From assembly GCF_030811715.1 (NCBI RefSeq), contig NZ_JAUSRH010000007.1, positions 159,397 through 223,396 of the forward strand: a stretch of 64,000 bases of DNA, read 5' to 3'. Source of the DNA: Sinomonas atrocyanea. Its GTDB lineage: Bacteria; Actinomycetota; Actinomycetes; Actinomycetales; Micrococcaceae. Position 1 is the first letter of the stretch, and each line of letters begins with the position of its first letter. The notes beneath the pieces are model-generated. The model worked only from the letters and a program-made list of their open reading frames with translations, did no database searches and was not told the DNA's origin. Of the stretch, positions 53,114 through 62,219 are shown piece by piece. The translations under genes and the position numbers were made by a program.

Positions 53114-54730
53114 ATGGCTGAGACGAGTGGGGCGAAGGCCGGCGCAGCGAAGAGCACCGAGGAGAAGGTGGCCGCCCTCCAGAAGGGCTACACGTTCGAG
53201 GGCGCGACGATCGCCCTCGGTGCCGCCATCGTGGACGGCGAGGTGCGGTCCGAGGCGCAGGTCGCGCTGCCTCTGGGCATGATGAACCGCCACGGGCTCG
53301 TGGCCGGCGCCACCGGCACGGGCAAGACCGTGACCCTGCACATGATGGCGGAGCAGCTCTCCTCGGCGGGGGTGCCCGTGTTCCTCGCGGACATCAAGGG
53401 CGACCTCTCGGGCCTCGCGGCTCCGGGCGCCGGCGGCGAGAAGCTGCTCGCCCGGACCCGGGGCATCGGGCAGGACTGGGCCGCGGCCTCGTTCCCCGTC
53501 GAGTACCTCGCCCTGGGCGGCGACGGCGCGGGGGTGCCGGTGCGCGCCACCGTGACCTCGTTCGGGCCGATCCTGCTCTCGCGCGTCATGGAGCTGAACG
53601 AGACGCAGGAGTCGAGCCTCACGCTCATCTTCCATTTCGCGGACCAGCACCAGCTCGAGCTGGTGGACCTCAAGGACCTCCGCGCCGTCATCCAGTTCCT
53701 CACCTCGGAGGAGGGCAAGGACGAACTCGAGAAGCTCGGCGGTCTCTCCAAAGCAACTGCCGGTGTGATCCTGCGGGAGCTCGTGGGGCTCGAGGCTGCC
53801 GGCATGGAGAAGTTCTTCGGCGAGCCCGAGTTCGACACCTCCGAGCTCCTCCGCACCGCCGCGGACGGCCGCGGCGTCATCACCTGCCTCGAGCTGCCGA
53901 GCCTGCAGGGCAGGCCGGTCCTGTTCTCGACGTTCCTCATGTGGCTGCTCGCGGACCTCTTCCATGACCTGCCTGAGATGGGAGATGTGGACAAGCCCAA
54001 GCTCGTGTTCTTCCTCGACGAGGCACACCTGCTCTTCAACGGCGCCACGAAGGCGTTCCTCGACGCGATCACCCAGACCGTGCGGCTCATCCGGTCCAAG
54101 GGCGTAGGCATCTTCTTCGTCACGCAGACGCCCAAAGACGTGCCGGCGGACGTCCTCGGGCAGCTCGCCAACCGCGTCCAGCACGCCCTGCGCGCCTTCA
54201 CGCCTGACGACGCGAAGGCCCTCAAGGCCACCGTCTCCACCTTCCCCGTGAGCGACTACGACCTCGAGGAGGTCCTGACGTCCGCGGGCATCGGGGAGGC
54301 CGTGGTCACCGTCATGAACGAGAACGGTGCCCCCACCCCAGTGGCGCTCACCCGCATGCGCGCCCCCGGCTCCGCGATGGGACCGGCCGACCCCGCCCTC
54401 GTCGCCGCCACGGTCCAGGCCTCGCCGCTCCTGCCCAGGTACGGCACCGCCGTCGACGGCGTCTCCGCCTACGAGAGGCTCCAGCAGGAGGAGGCCACCG
54501 CGCCCGCGCCCGGGCCCGCCCAGCCGCCCCCGCCGCTCCCCTCCCCGCGCCTCGAGCCGCCCGCACCGTCCCGGAGGGACGACGGCGGCGGGGTCGCCGA
54601 CGAGGTGATGGGCGCCCTGGGCGGTGCGCTCGGCAGCGGCCTGCGCTCGATGATCCGCTCGGCCGGCACGCAGCTCGGGCGCGACCTCATGCGCAGCGTC
54701 TTCGGCACCGCACCCCGGCGCCGCCGCTGA
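53114..54730 (+). CDS. HerA-like ATPase (DUF853 helicase family)
   Basis: The 538-residue product has Walker A GATGTGKT (65-72), FLADIKGDLSGL after it, and a Walker B LVFFLDEAHLLF near 300, followed by GVGIFFVTQTPKDVP, as in HerA/FtsK-like ATPases of the DUF853 group. The C-terminal 90 residues are Pro/Arg-rich and end in a basic tail. The family is linked to DNA processing, but no NurA-type partner is in this window. Confidence 0.88.
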   Translation: MAETSGAKAGAAKSTEEKVAALQKGYTFEGATIALGAAIVDGEVRSEAQVALPLGMMNRHGLVAGATGTGKTVTLHMMAEQLSSAGVPVFLADIKGDLSGLAAPGAGGEKLLARTRGIGQDWAAASFPVEYLALGGDGAGVPVRATVTSFGPILLSRVMELNETQESSLTLIFHFADQHQLELVDLKDLRAVIQFLTSEEGKDELEKLGGLSKATAGVILRELVGLEAAGMEKFFGEPEFDTSELLRTAADGRGVITCLELPSLQGRPVLFSTFLMWLLADLFHDLPEMGDVDKPKLVFFLDEAHLLFNGATKAFLDAITQTVRLIRSKGVGIFFVTQTPKDVPADVLGQLANRVQHALRAFTPDDAKALKATVSTFPVSDYDLEEVLTSAGIGEAVVTVMNENGAPTPVALTRMRAPGSAMGPADPALVAATVQASPLLPRYGTAVDGVSAYERLQQEEATAPAPGPAQPPPPLPSPRLEPPAPSRRDDGGGVADEVMGALGGALGSGLRSMIRSAGTQLGRDLMRSVFGTAPRRRR

Positions 54731-54774
54731 CCAGCCACGACCGCCGGCGCGGAGGCCATTGGTAGGGTATAGCG

Positions 54775-55764
54775 GTGCAGACCAGCCCCGCTCTCCTCCG
54801 GACCGCCGCCGCCTGGCTGCTGGCCCTCGTGCTGGCCATCGTCGCCTCGGTCGTGGCGGTCACCCTCGTCAAGAACACTGCGGCCGGCCCCGCCGAGCCG
54901 GTGCGCGCCTACATCGATGCCCTCAAGGACGGCGACGGCGGCTCTGCCCTCGGGCTCCTGCACGCGAAGGTCCCCTCCGGGAGCGCGGCCGTGCTCAACG
55001 GCGGCCCGCTCAAGGACTCCATGAGCCGGGTCAAGGACATCGCCTACGAGACGACCTCGGCCGGCGGCGACCATGCGGCCGTCACGGTCCACTACAGCGT
55101 CGAGGGGCAGGCGCACGAGACCAAGTTCTCGATCGAGCGCACCGGCACCGACTGGCTCTTCTTCCCACGCTGGTCCATCGCCCCCGGCACGCTGCCCACC
55201 ATCGATGCCACGGTGGTGAACTCCACCCGGGCCACCCTCAACGGTGCCACCGTCAACATGCCGGGAGGGCACAACACGTTCCCGGTGTTCTTCCCGGGCT
55301 CCTACGTCGGATCCCTCTCCGGCCAGCAGTTCGAGGCCGACCCGCGCTCCGTCGTCGTGACCTCCGCCGGCACCACCACGCCGCTCAACCTCGCCACCAA
55401 GGCGACCCCCCAGCTCGTCTCGGCCATCGACGCCAAGATCCACGGCTACCTCGACGACTGCGCCAAGGCCGCCAGCCAGCAGCAGCGGCTCCAGCCCGAC
55501 TGCCCCTTCTCCCTCGCGACCAACACGCGCATCCAGGACGGCACGATCGCGTGGTCGGTGTCCTCCTATCCCAAGGTCTCGGTCGAGCCCTACCAGGGAC
55601 GCTGGGCCCTCGCCCCGCTCAAGGGCAGGGCCCACCTGAAGGCCACGGCGATCGACCTGTTCACCGGGGCGGCCTCTCCGCTGTCCGCAGATGTCGACTT
55701 CGACTTCGGGGCGCGCCTCGACGTCTCCGACAGCGCGATCACGGTGACCCCCCAGCTCAAATAA
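54775..55764 (+). CDS. Secreted or membrane-anchored protein of unknown function
   Basis: The 329-residue product starts with GTG 54775. A single N-terminal span (about 9-32: AAAWLLALVLAIVASVVAVTL) is followed by an extracytoplasmic part. EPVRAYIDALKDGDGGSAL looks like an NTF2-like or accessory-domain helix, with beta-rich repeats after it. A -10-like TAGGGT (or TATAGC) ends within a few bases of the GTG and no ribosome site is seen, so it is a strong leaderless candidate. Function unknown. Confidence 0.68.
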   Translation: MQTSPALLRTAAAWLLALVLAIVASVVAVTLVKNTAAGPAEPVRAYIDALKDGDGGSALGLLHAKVPSGSAAVLNGGPLKDSMSRVKDIAYETTSAGGDHAAVTVHYSVEGQAHETKFSIERTGTDWLFFPRWSIAPGTLPTIDATVVNSTRATLNGATVNMPGGHNTFPVFFPGSYVGSLSGQQFEADPRSVVVTSAGTTTPLNLATKATPQLVSAIDAKIHGYLDDCAKAASQQQRLQPDCPFSLATNTRIQDGTIAWSVSSYPKVSVEPYQGRWALAPLKGRAHLKATAIDLFTGAASPLSADVDFDFGARLDVSDSAITVTPQLK

Positions 55765-55830
55765 GCGCGCCCGGTCACATCGCACGCCCGGTCACATCGG
55801 TGACCCGGCGCGGTCGGCAGCGACGCTGGC

Positions 55831-55927
55831 GCCGAATCCGACCGGCTATCGCGCGTCGGAGGGCGTGTCCCCCTCCGACGCGCCGGCAGCCCCGGCACCC
55901 CGGAGCCCAAAGCCGGTCGGATTCGGC
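55831..55927. repeat. Interspersed palindromic element, copy A (17-bp perfect terminal inverted repeats)
   Basis: GCCGAATCCGACCGGCT (55831-55847) is the exact reverse complement of AGCCGGTCGGATTCGGC (55911-55927). Inside, CGCGTCGGAGGG (55852-55863) pairs with CCCTCCGACGCG (55871-55882) around CGTGTCC. The element supplies the last 27 codons or so and the stop of the endonuclease-like gene at 55846. Relatives: copy B and copy C. Confidence 0.85.
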
Positions 55928-56769
55928 CCGGGCGGCAGCGGACGTCCGCCCAGGATCCGGGAGACCTCCTCGACCAGCACCCAGGACCGGTGCACCACGT
56001 CGGCATACCCGTAGCGCAGCGTCACGAGCCCCCGCAGCTGCGCCTGCCGGTCGCGCACCCGGTCCTTGCCCCGCTGGACGCGCTCCTCGTGGGTCCTTCC
56101 GTCGAGTTCAACGATGATCCAGCCTTCCACGAGCAGGTCGACCCGACCGATCCCCTCGATCCAGACCTGGGCCTCGACGTGGAAGCCGGCCCTCCTGAGC
56201 AGCGTCCTGGCTATCGTCTCGAGCAGCGAGTCCGCCCCTCCGTCCACGAGATCGAGGACGGCGCGCGCCCGCCCGTTGCGCGGCCCGGTCAGCAGGCCGC
56301 GGAGGAAACCGAGCGGGACCCCCTTCTGGGTGACGGCGCACTCGGCGATCACGAGCGCCTCGAGCTCTGGCAGGCAGCGCAGCGCGTGGAGCACCACGTC
56401 CGCGAGGCCCGCGACCGGGGCGGTGGGATGCGGCGGGACCCTTCGCTCGCGATGGATCACGGCGCCGGGGCGGTCCGCCCCGGTGGCCCGCAGCAGGTGC
56501 GGGCGTGCGTCGGGCCCGGGCGGCACGAGGACCCAGAGCCCGTACACGTCTGCGGCGCTCACGCAGGTCAGCAGTGATCGGGTGCTGCGGGCGTGCACGA
56601 ACCGCGGATCAGCCGTCGGCAGGGCGTAGAGCCCGTGCCGGTGGCGTTCGACCTCCCCCGCCTCGACCGCCCGGCGCAGAGCGGCCTCGCGGATGCCGCC
56701 GCTGCGGAGCTCCTTCAGGCGCGCCACGCCGTGGAACTGCCCGAACCGCCGGGCGAGGTGTGGGTCCAT
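55846..56769 (-). CDS. DUF559-type endonuclease-like protein with N-terminal winged helix
   Basis: The 307-residue product starts at ATG 56767-56769 behind GAGGGG. The N-terminal part (about 1-60) resembles the AbiEi-type winged helix (LRRAVEAGEVERHRHGLYALP). Residues about 195-290 match the DUF559/Vsr-like PD-(D/E)XK fold: IGRVDLLVEGWIIVELDGRTHEERVQRGKDRVRD, where D and E-L-D-G suggest catalytic metal ligands. The last residues, from about NPTGFG onward, are encoded by element A, and another copy (B) lies upstream of its start. A defence or mobile-gene role is a guess. Confidence 0.75.
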   Translation of the reverse strand: MDPHLARRFGQFHGVARLKELRSGGIREAALRRAVEAGEVERHRHGLYALPTADPRFVHARSTRSLLTCVSAADVYGLWVLVPPGPDARPHLLRATGADRPGAVIHRERRVPPHPTAPVAGLADVVLHALRCLPELEALVIAECAVTQKGVPLGFLRGLLTGPRNGRARAVLDLVDGGADSLLETIARTLLRRAGFHVEAQVWIEGIGRVDLLVEGWIIVELDGRTHEERVQRGKDRVRDRQAQLRGLVTLRYGYADVVHRSWVLVEEVSRILGGRPLPPGPNPTGFGLRGAGAAGASEGDTPSDAR

Positions 56770-56872
56770 CCCCTCATGCTCGGGCGGCCGGAACGCACCC
56801 CGCAGCCCCCGCGCCCTCCATGTGGACAACCGGCCCTCTGAGGGGCAGCTGGGCGGGTCGTGCGCCGTCCCG

Positions 56873-56962
56873 GACCCGACCGGCTTTTCAGGCCCGAACG
56901 GGCGTGTCGGCCTCGACACGCCGCCCCTTAGCCCTGCTCAGCTAGGAAAGCCGGTCGGATTC
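56873..56962. repeat. Interspersed palindromic element, copy B
   Basis: ACCCGACCGGCTTTTC (56874-56889) pairs with GAAAGCCGGTCGGATT (56946-56961), mostly matched. Inside, GGCGTGTCG (56901-56909) pairs with CGACACGCC (56914-56922). It lies just upstream of the endonuclease-like gene start. Confidence 0.82.
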
Positions 56963-56999
56963 GCCGCGCACGCCGGGGCGGCTCGCCCGGGCGCCCAGA

Positions 57000-57048
57000 C
57001 GCACGACGGCGGGCCGGTCACCCGAGGCGACCGGCCCGCCGTCGTGCG
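57000..57048. terminator. 20-bp perfect hairpin containing CACGACGGCGG motif
   Basis: CGCACGACGGCGGGCCGGTC (57000-57019) pairs perfectly with GACCGGCCCGCCGTCGTGCG (57029-57048) over a 9-nt loop. It lies just after the stop of the thioredoxin-NHL gene (57059, minus strand). A terminator role is likely. Confidence 0.8.
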
Positions 57049-57058
57049 CGGGGAGACC

Positions 57059-59152
57059 TCAGTCGAGGCCGCGGAGGTCCAGGACCAGATCCGAGTCGGC
57101 GCCGTCCCGCAGCACCACGGGAATCCCCCAGTCCTGCTGGTACAGGTGGCAGGCGGCGTGGTCCGGGATCTCCTCGCCGGGGGCGCCGTCGCACGCGGCG
57201 GCGCGGGCGGTGATGTGCAGGACGCCCTCGGCCACCTCGGGGTTGAGCTCGAGCGTGCGCGCGAGCCCCTGGGCGGTGCCGCCGCCGCCGAGGAGCAGCT
57301 CGGCCGGGGTGGAGGAGACCTTGAGCTGGGTGGGGTCGCCCCAGCGGTCGTCGAGCTTCTGGCCGGTGGGGGCCGCGAAGCGCACGGTGAGCGCGAGCGG
57401 CCCGGCGGCCACGGGGGTCTTGGGGCGCTGCGTCTGGCGCTCGCCCTCGTCGACCTGCTGGGCGTCCTTCGGGATGGGCAGGAGGACCAGCTCGTGCCGG
57501 TTCGTCTCGGTGACCAGCAGCAGCGGCTCGCCGTCGGCGGGGGTCACCACCACCACGTCGGCCGGCTCGGCCAGCCCGCGCGCGAGGGTCGTCACGGCCG
57601 CGGTACCGTCGGCGCCCTCCCCGCTCCTGCCGGAGGGGTTGTAGCGGCGCACGGCCCCGTTGTACGTGTCGGCCACGGCCACGGAGCCGTCGGGGAGGAC
57701 GGCGACGCCGAGCGGGTGCTGGAGGCGTGCCGTGTCCGCGGCGCCGTCCCGGAAGCCGAAGTCGAACAGGCCGCGGCCCACGGCGGTCTCGACCGTGACC
57801 GCGGGCTGGCCGCTCGCGTCCACGTCGCCGAGGCGCACGCGGCGCAGCGCGGAGGTCTCCGAGTCGGCGACCCACAGGTCCCCCGATGGGTCCACCGCGA
57901 GGCCCGAGGGCTGGGCGAACCAGGCCTGCGGGGCGGCGCCGTCGAGCAGGCCCTCGAGGCCGGAGCCGGCGAGGATCGCCACGACGCCCGTGAGCGGATC
58001 GAAGGTGAAGATCTGGTGCGTGCCGGCCATCGCGACGACGACCTTCTGCAGCTTCTCGCTCCACACCACGTCCCACGGGGAGGAGAGCGAGACGTTCGTG
58101 CCGTGGCCGAGGTAGCCGATGTCCTCGATGTCACCGGCGTAGACGTCGTGGGGCGCGCCGTCCGCCGCCCCCTCGCCCGCCGTCGCGGCGGGGGCCGCGC
58201 CAGCGTCCGGGCCGGCCTTGGCCCATGTGCCGGCGCCGTCGCCGTTGACCCGGGCGGGCCCGGCGTCCAGGAGGCGCTGGACCCCGTTGCCGGCGAGGGT
58301 CTGCACGTGGCCGGAGCTGAGGGTCACGCCGCGCAGGCGGTGGTTGACGGTGTCGGCGACGACGGCCTCGTAGCCGGTCTGCCACGCGATCGAGGCCGGC
58401 AGGACGGCCACGCCCTGGGGCTCGTTGAACTGCGCGACCTCGGCCTGCCCGTCCAGGAAGCCCTTCGTGCCGGAGCCGATCACGCGCTCCACCGTCTCGA
58501 GGTCGGGGCGGAGCTCGACGAGGCGGTGGTGGCCGGTGTCGACCACGAGGTAGTTGCCGTTCTCGAGCGGCACGGTCTGGCCGGGGAAGCGGAGGGTGCC
58601 CGCGGTCGGCTCGGGGGCCACGTAGGGGCCGTCGCCGCGGTGCAGCGTGCCCTTGGCCTCGTGCTCGGCGACGAGCTCCTCGATGAGCACGCCCAGGCCG
58701 CCGGCGTGCCCCTCGCCGGAGAGGTGGGCGACGATGTAGCCCTCGGGGTCGACCACCACGAGCGTGGGCCACGCGCGGGCGGTGTAGGCCTGCCACGTGA
58801 GCAGGTCGGGGTCGTCGAGGACCGGGTGGTGGATGTCGTAGCGCTCCACGGCGGCGGCGAGGGCCACCGGGTCGGCCTCGTGCTCGAACTTGGGCGAATG
58901 GACGCCCACCGTGACGAGGACGTCTTTGTACTTCTCCTCGAGCGGGCGGAGCTCATCGAGGACGTGCAGGCAGTTGATGCAGCAGAACGTCCAGAAGTCG
59001 AGCAGCACGATCTTGCCGCGAAGGGCGGCCAGGTCCAGGTCCTTGCCCCCGGTGTTGAGCCAGGCGCGGCCGCCGAGCTCGCTCGCCCGGACCCGGCGGG
59101 AGGTCCGCAGGGCGTCCGCGCTGCGCTGTTCCTCGGTGGATTCTGCGGTCAC
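57059..59152 (-). CDS. Thioredoxin-like protein with NHL beta-propeller repeats
   Basis: The 697-residue product starts with GTG 59150-59152, chosen because AAGGAG lies five to six bases upstream; an ATG at 59173 is the alternative. The N-terminal TlpA-like thioredoxin domain (about 25-175) has FWTFCCINC (C57, C58, C61). Residues about 200-560 are NHL repeats (NYLVVDTGHHRLVEL, VAVADTYNGAVRRYNPS). The C-terminal 130 residues form a separate domain. No signal peptide is seen. Such fusions are common in high-GC actinobacteria; their target is unknown. Confidence 0.88.
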   Translation of the reverse strand: MTAESTEEQRSADALRTSRRVRASELGGRAWLNTGGKDLDLAALRGKIVLLDFWTFCCINCLHVLDELRPLEEKYKDVLVTVGVHSPKFEHEADPVALAAAVERYDIHHPVLDDPDLLTWQAYTARAWPTLVVVDPEGYIVAHLSGEGHAGGLGVLIEELVAEHEAKGTLHRGDGPYVAPEPTAGTLRFPGQTVPLENGNYLVVDTGHHRLVELRPDLETVERVIGSGTKGFLDGQAEVAQFNEPQGVAVLPASIAWQTGYEAVVADTVNHRLRGVTLSSGHVQTLAGNGVQRLLDAGPARVNGDGAGTWAKAGPDAGAAPAATAGEGAADGAPHDVYAGDIEDIGYLGHGTNVSLSSPWDVVWSEKLQKVVVAMAGTHQIFTFDPLTGVVAILAGSGLEGLLDGAAPQAWFAQPSGLAVDPSGDLWVADSETSALRRVRLGDVDASGQPAVTVETAVGRGLFDFGFRDGAADTARLQHPLGVAVLPDGSVAVADTYNGAVRRYNPSGRSGEGADGTAAVTTLARGLAEPADVVVVTPADGEPLLLVTETNRHELVLLPIPKDAQQVDEGERQTQRPKTPVAAGPLALTVRFAAPTGQKLDDRWGDPTQLKVSSTPAELLLGGGGTAQGLARTLELNPEVAEGVLHITARAAACDGAPGEEIPDHAACHLYQQDWGIPVVLRDGADSDLVLDLRGLD

Positions 59153-59334
59153 TGGCACTCCTTCTTGCGGCACATCGTCTGGGCGCAGCGGCGTGATGCG
59201 CGCCCTTGGGGTTCAACCCCATTATCCCGGGCATTCTTCCGCGCATGACGCCGTGTGTCCCCGCCCCTGCGACACCGCGCACGACGGCGCCCGCGCGCCT
59301 TCCCGGCGCAGGTCACCGGCCGCGGGGGCCGGGG

Positions 59335-61560
59335 CTAGTGGCCCTGGGCCTCGTCGCGCTCCTGGAGGCGGGTGAACATGGCGTTGTAGGCGTCGAGGTC
59401 GGCGTCGTGGTTGCGGTCGGCGGCACGGTCGCGGCGGCGGGTCTCGCGGGCGTCGGACTTGGACCACATGACGGCCACGCCGATCGCCACGACCAGGGTC
59501 GGGATCTCCCCGATCCCCCACGCGACGCCGCCGCCGGTCTGCTGGTCGACGATCGCGGACGCGCCCCACGGGCGGCCGAGGTTGCCGAAGAAGCCCGGCT
59601 CCAGCAGCACGTTGGAGCCCATGAGGGTCACGCCGAAGAACGCGTGGAACGCCATGGTGGCGAGCAGCAGCACGAGCCGCATCGGGTACGGGAAGCGCCG
59701 CGGCAGGGGGTCGGAGCCGATCATGGTCAGCACGAAGATGTACCCGGTGAGCGTGAAGTGCAGGTTCATGAGCTCGTGGCCCACGTGGTCTCGCATCGCG
59801 TACCCGAACAGGTCCGAGTAGTAGAACAGGATGATCGAGCCGGCGAAGTTGGCGGCCGCGAACAGCGGGTGCGTGACGAGCTGGGACCACTTCGAGTGCA
59901 CGAACACGAGCAGCCACTCGCGCAGCCCGCGGCTGCCGTCGCGCCGCGGCGTCAGGGCCTTGAGCGCGAGGGTCACGGGCGAGCCGAGCACGAGGAAGAT
60001 CGGCGCGACCATCATGAGCATCATGTGGTCCACCATGTGTGCGGAGAACAGCACGCGCCCGTACACGGCGGGCGGGCCGCTCGTGATGTACGTGAGGACG
60101 ATCAGCCCGGCGAACCAGGACACCGCCCGCCCCCAGTGCCAGGAGTCCCCGCGCCGGGCCACCTTGAGCATCCCGAGCGCGTACGTGACCGCCCCGAACA
60201 CGGCCACGGCGACCCAGAGCCAGTCCGCGCGCCACTCGGTCAGCCACCGCGAGGCCGTGAGCTCGGGCGGGAGCTCGTAGCCGGTGAGGAGGAACGCGGG
60301 CGAGGCATCCGGGGCGTAGGTGGTCGGCTCCGGCGGGGCAGAGCGCGAGAGCGCGACGGCCAGGCCGGAGACCACGCCCATGACCACGGCCTCGACCCCG
60401 ATCAGCTGCCACAGCACGCGCCGGGCGGAGGCGCCGCGCCCCAGCTGCGGGATCACCCACTGGCGGTGCATGAACCCGATGCCGCCGAGCACCACCGCAA
60501 GGGTGGTCTTGGCGAGGATGAGCTGGCCGTAGGCGGACGTGAACAGGTCGCCGAGATGGGGCAGCCGGATGAGCGCGTTGATCACGCCGGAGGCCACCAC
60601 GAGCAGGAAGGCGAAGAGCGCGAGCGCGGAGAAGCGCCTCAGGGTCGCCTCGGTCGCGTCGGCCGCACGCACGACGCCGCGTCCCCGGCCCCCGCCGTCG
60701 GCGGCACCGGCGCGGTCCCCGCCGTCGGGCCCTCCGGCGAGGGTGCGGCCCAGCACGGCCAGCACAGCGATGCCGCCGACCCACAGCGAGGCGCCCACCA
60801 GGTGCAGGAACAGCGAGTTGACGGCGCCCTCATGGTCGCTCGAGCTCGCGGAGTGGCCGATCAGCGCCATGGGGACCAGGCCGATCACAGCGAGGATGCC
60901 CGTGAGGGCGAGCCCGGTCAGCGAGCGGACGGCGAACAGGAGGGTCGCGACCACCGCGGCGATGATCACGGTGACCAGCCACGCCCTGCCCACGTCGAGG
61001 TTGGTCATGAAGTACACGAGCTGATTCGTGTAGTCCGAGCTGCCGGAGAGGGGCTGCCCGACGAGGTCGGAGTGGGTCAGGATCAGGACGGCGATGGCGC
61101 TCAGGGTCCAGGCCACGGCACCGCCCGTGGCCGCGCGCAGGGCGCGGGAGAATGCGGGGTGCTCGTCGACGCCGGGAGCATCCGGTGGGCCTGCCGCGCG
61201 GCCGGTGGGGCCGGCGTCGTCCGTCCCCCCGTGGGAGCGCCGCGGCCGCGCGGTGTGCGGGAGGATCCCGACGGCGAACGTGATGCCGCCGATTGTCAGG
61301 GCGAGGGAGAGGTTGAGCACCGTCGTGGCGACGGGGAGTCCCCACCGCACGAGCGCGCCGGGGTCGAGGACCTGGCGCGCCGCGGCCGCCCCGGAGAACA
61401 TCAGGCCGGCCACGGCTGCGGCGACGGCAACGGCGAGCGCCGCGATGGACCACCCCCTTCCGAGGCCCGCGAGACCCGTGGGTGCGGGGGTGACGGCGGG
61501 CGGACGGGCAGGTGGGGCAGAACGTGGCACCCCACCATTGTCCCCCACCGCGCTGGGCAC
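59335..61560 (-). CDS. Fused CopD-like and CtaG-like membrane protein (copper/cytochrome oxidase assembly)
   Basis: The 741-residue product joins a copper-resistance D domain (about 35-400, eight or so spans, with LHLVGASLWVGGIAVLAVL and IGFMHRQW) to a cytochrome c oxidase caa3-type assembly factor CtaG domain (about 440-700: HMVDHMMLMMVAPIFLVLGSPVTL and MSKSDARE-type tail). It would move or hold copper for haem-copper oxidases. Start is ambiguous among GTGs at 61560, 61548 and 61530. Linkers near residues 112 and 305 contain GCACGACGC/GGCGTCGT motif copies. Confidence 0.88.
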   Translation of the reverse strand: MPSAVGDNGGVPRSAPPARPPAVTPAPTGLAGLGRGWSIAALAVAVAAAVAGLMFSGAAAARQVLDPGALVRWGLPVATTVLNLSLALTIGGITFAVGILPHTARPRRSHGGTDDAGPTGRAAGPPDAPGVDEHPAFSRALRAATGGAVAWTLSAIAVLILTHSDLVGQPLSGSSDYTNQLVYFMTNLDVGRAWLVTVIIAAVVATLLFAVRSLTGLALTGILAVIGLVPMALIGHSASSSDHEGAVNSLFLHLVGASLWVGGIAVLAVLGRTLAGGPDGGDRAGAADGGGRGRGVVRAADATEATLRRFSALALFAFLLVVASGVINALIRLPHLGDLFTSAYGQLILAKTTLAVVLGGIGFMHRQWVIPQLGRGASARRVLWQLIGVEAVVMGVVSGLAVALSRSAPPEPTTYAPDASPAFLLTGYELPPELTASRWLTEWRADWLWVAVAVFGAVTYALGMLKVARRGDSWHWGRAVSWFAGLIVLTYITSGPPAVYGRVLFSAHMVDHMMLMMVAPIFLVLGSPVTLALKALTPRRDGSRGLREWLLVFVHSKWSQLVTHPLFAAANFAGSIILFYYSDLFGYAMRDHVGHELMNLHFTLTGYIFVLTMIGSDPLPRRFPYPMRLVLLLATMAFHAFFGVTLMGSNVLLEPGFFGNLGRPWGASAIVDQQTGGGVAWGIGEIPTLVVAIGVAVMWSKSDARETRRRDRAADRNHDADLDAYNAMFTRLQERDEAQGH

Positions 61561-61581
61561 ATGCCGGGAGGTGGGCAGACG

Positions 61582-61622
61582 CCGGGAGGGGGCAGCGGCG
61601 GGATGCCGCTGCCCCCTCCCGG
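61582..61622 (-). terminator. Hairpin after the HU gene
   Basis: CCGGGAGGGGGCAGCGGC (61582-61599) pairs perfectly with GCCGCTGCCCCCTCCCGG (61605-61622) over GGGAT, an 18-bp stem 22 bp beyond the HU stop and just before the CopD-CtaG start. No T-run follows. Confidence 0.82.
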
Positions 61623-61643
61623 GGTGGTCTTGGGGCGAAGTGC

Positions 61644-61928
61644 CTACTTGCCGGAGGCAGCGGCCTTCAGCTTGGAGCCGGCGGTCAGCTTGACGCTGTG
61701 GCCAGCCGGGATCTCGATCGCGGCGCCGGTCTGCGGGTTGCGGCCGGTGCGGGCGGCACGCTCGGTGCGCTCGACGGCGAGCCAGCCGGGGATGCTGACC
61801 TTCTCACCCTTGGAAACGGAGGTCTCGAAGACCTCGAACAGTGCGTCGAGCACACCGTTGACTGCAGCCTGGCTGAGGCTGGTCTTGCCGGCGACCTCTG
61901 CAACCAGCTCGCTACGGTTCTTAGCCAT
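61644..61928 (-). CDS. hup: HU-family DNA-binding protein
   Basis: The 94-residue product (MAKNRSELVAEVAGKTSLSQ) has the HU core with the PGWLAVE-ERAARTGRNPQTGAAIEIPAGHS arm and no long lysine-rich actinobacterial tail. It packages DNA in the nucleoid and matches the short HU type. The ATG has CAGGAGGA nearby on the minus strand. Expressed from its own promoter in the 291-bp gap 61929-62219, where no gene is seen; that gap contains a GTTACGGCAACTT segment of no known role. Confidence 0.94.
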   Translation of the reverse strand: MAKNRSELVAEVAGKTSLSQAAVNGVLDALFEVFETSVSKGEKVSIPGWLAVERTERAARTGRNPQTGAAIEIPAGHSVKLTAGSKLKAAASGK

Positions 61929-62219
61929 GTGTCCTCCTGGACGTTTGGGTTATCCACGTCAGCCCTCAGCCTGTTCGCCGGGGGCTGCTGTTACGGCAAC
62001 TTACCAGTTAACGCGGGCAGGGCCAGCAGATTCCCGCGTGTTTCCGGGGATTTTGGCCGGTTTTCGGGCCCGAGGGGGTTCCTCCGGCCCCAATCCGGGA
62101 GTGATCGTCCCACTTGCTGCCCCGGCGGCCCGCCTCGCCCGGAAATGCTGGGGAGAGCACAGAGCGGAGCGCCTGCACCGTGCTGTACTCATCATTTCGC
62201 CGGCCGGTAGCGTGGAGTC

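Noticed and set aside
53114..54730. HerA-based anti-phage defence system
   Set aside because: The DUF853 ATPase stands alone, without a nuclease or sirtuin-like partner; the nearby endonuclease-like gene is on the other strand and separated by a secreted protein gene.
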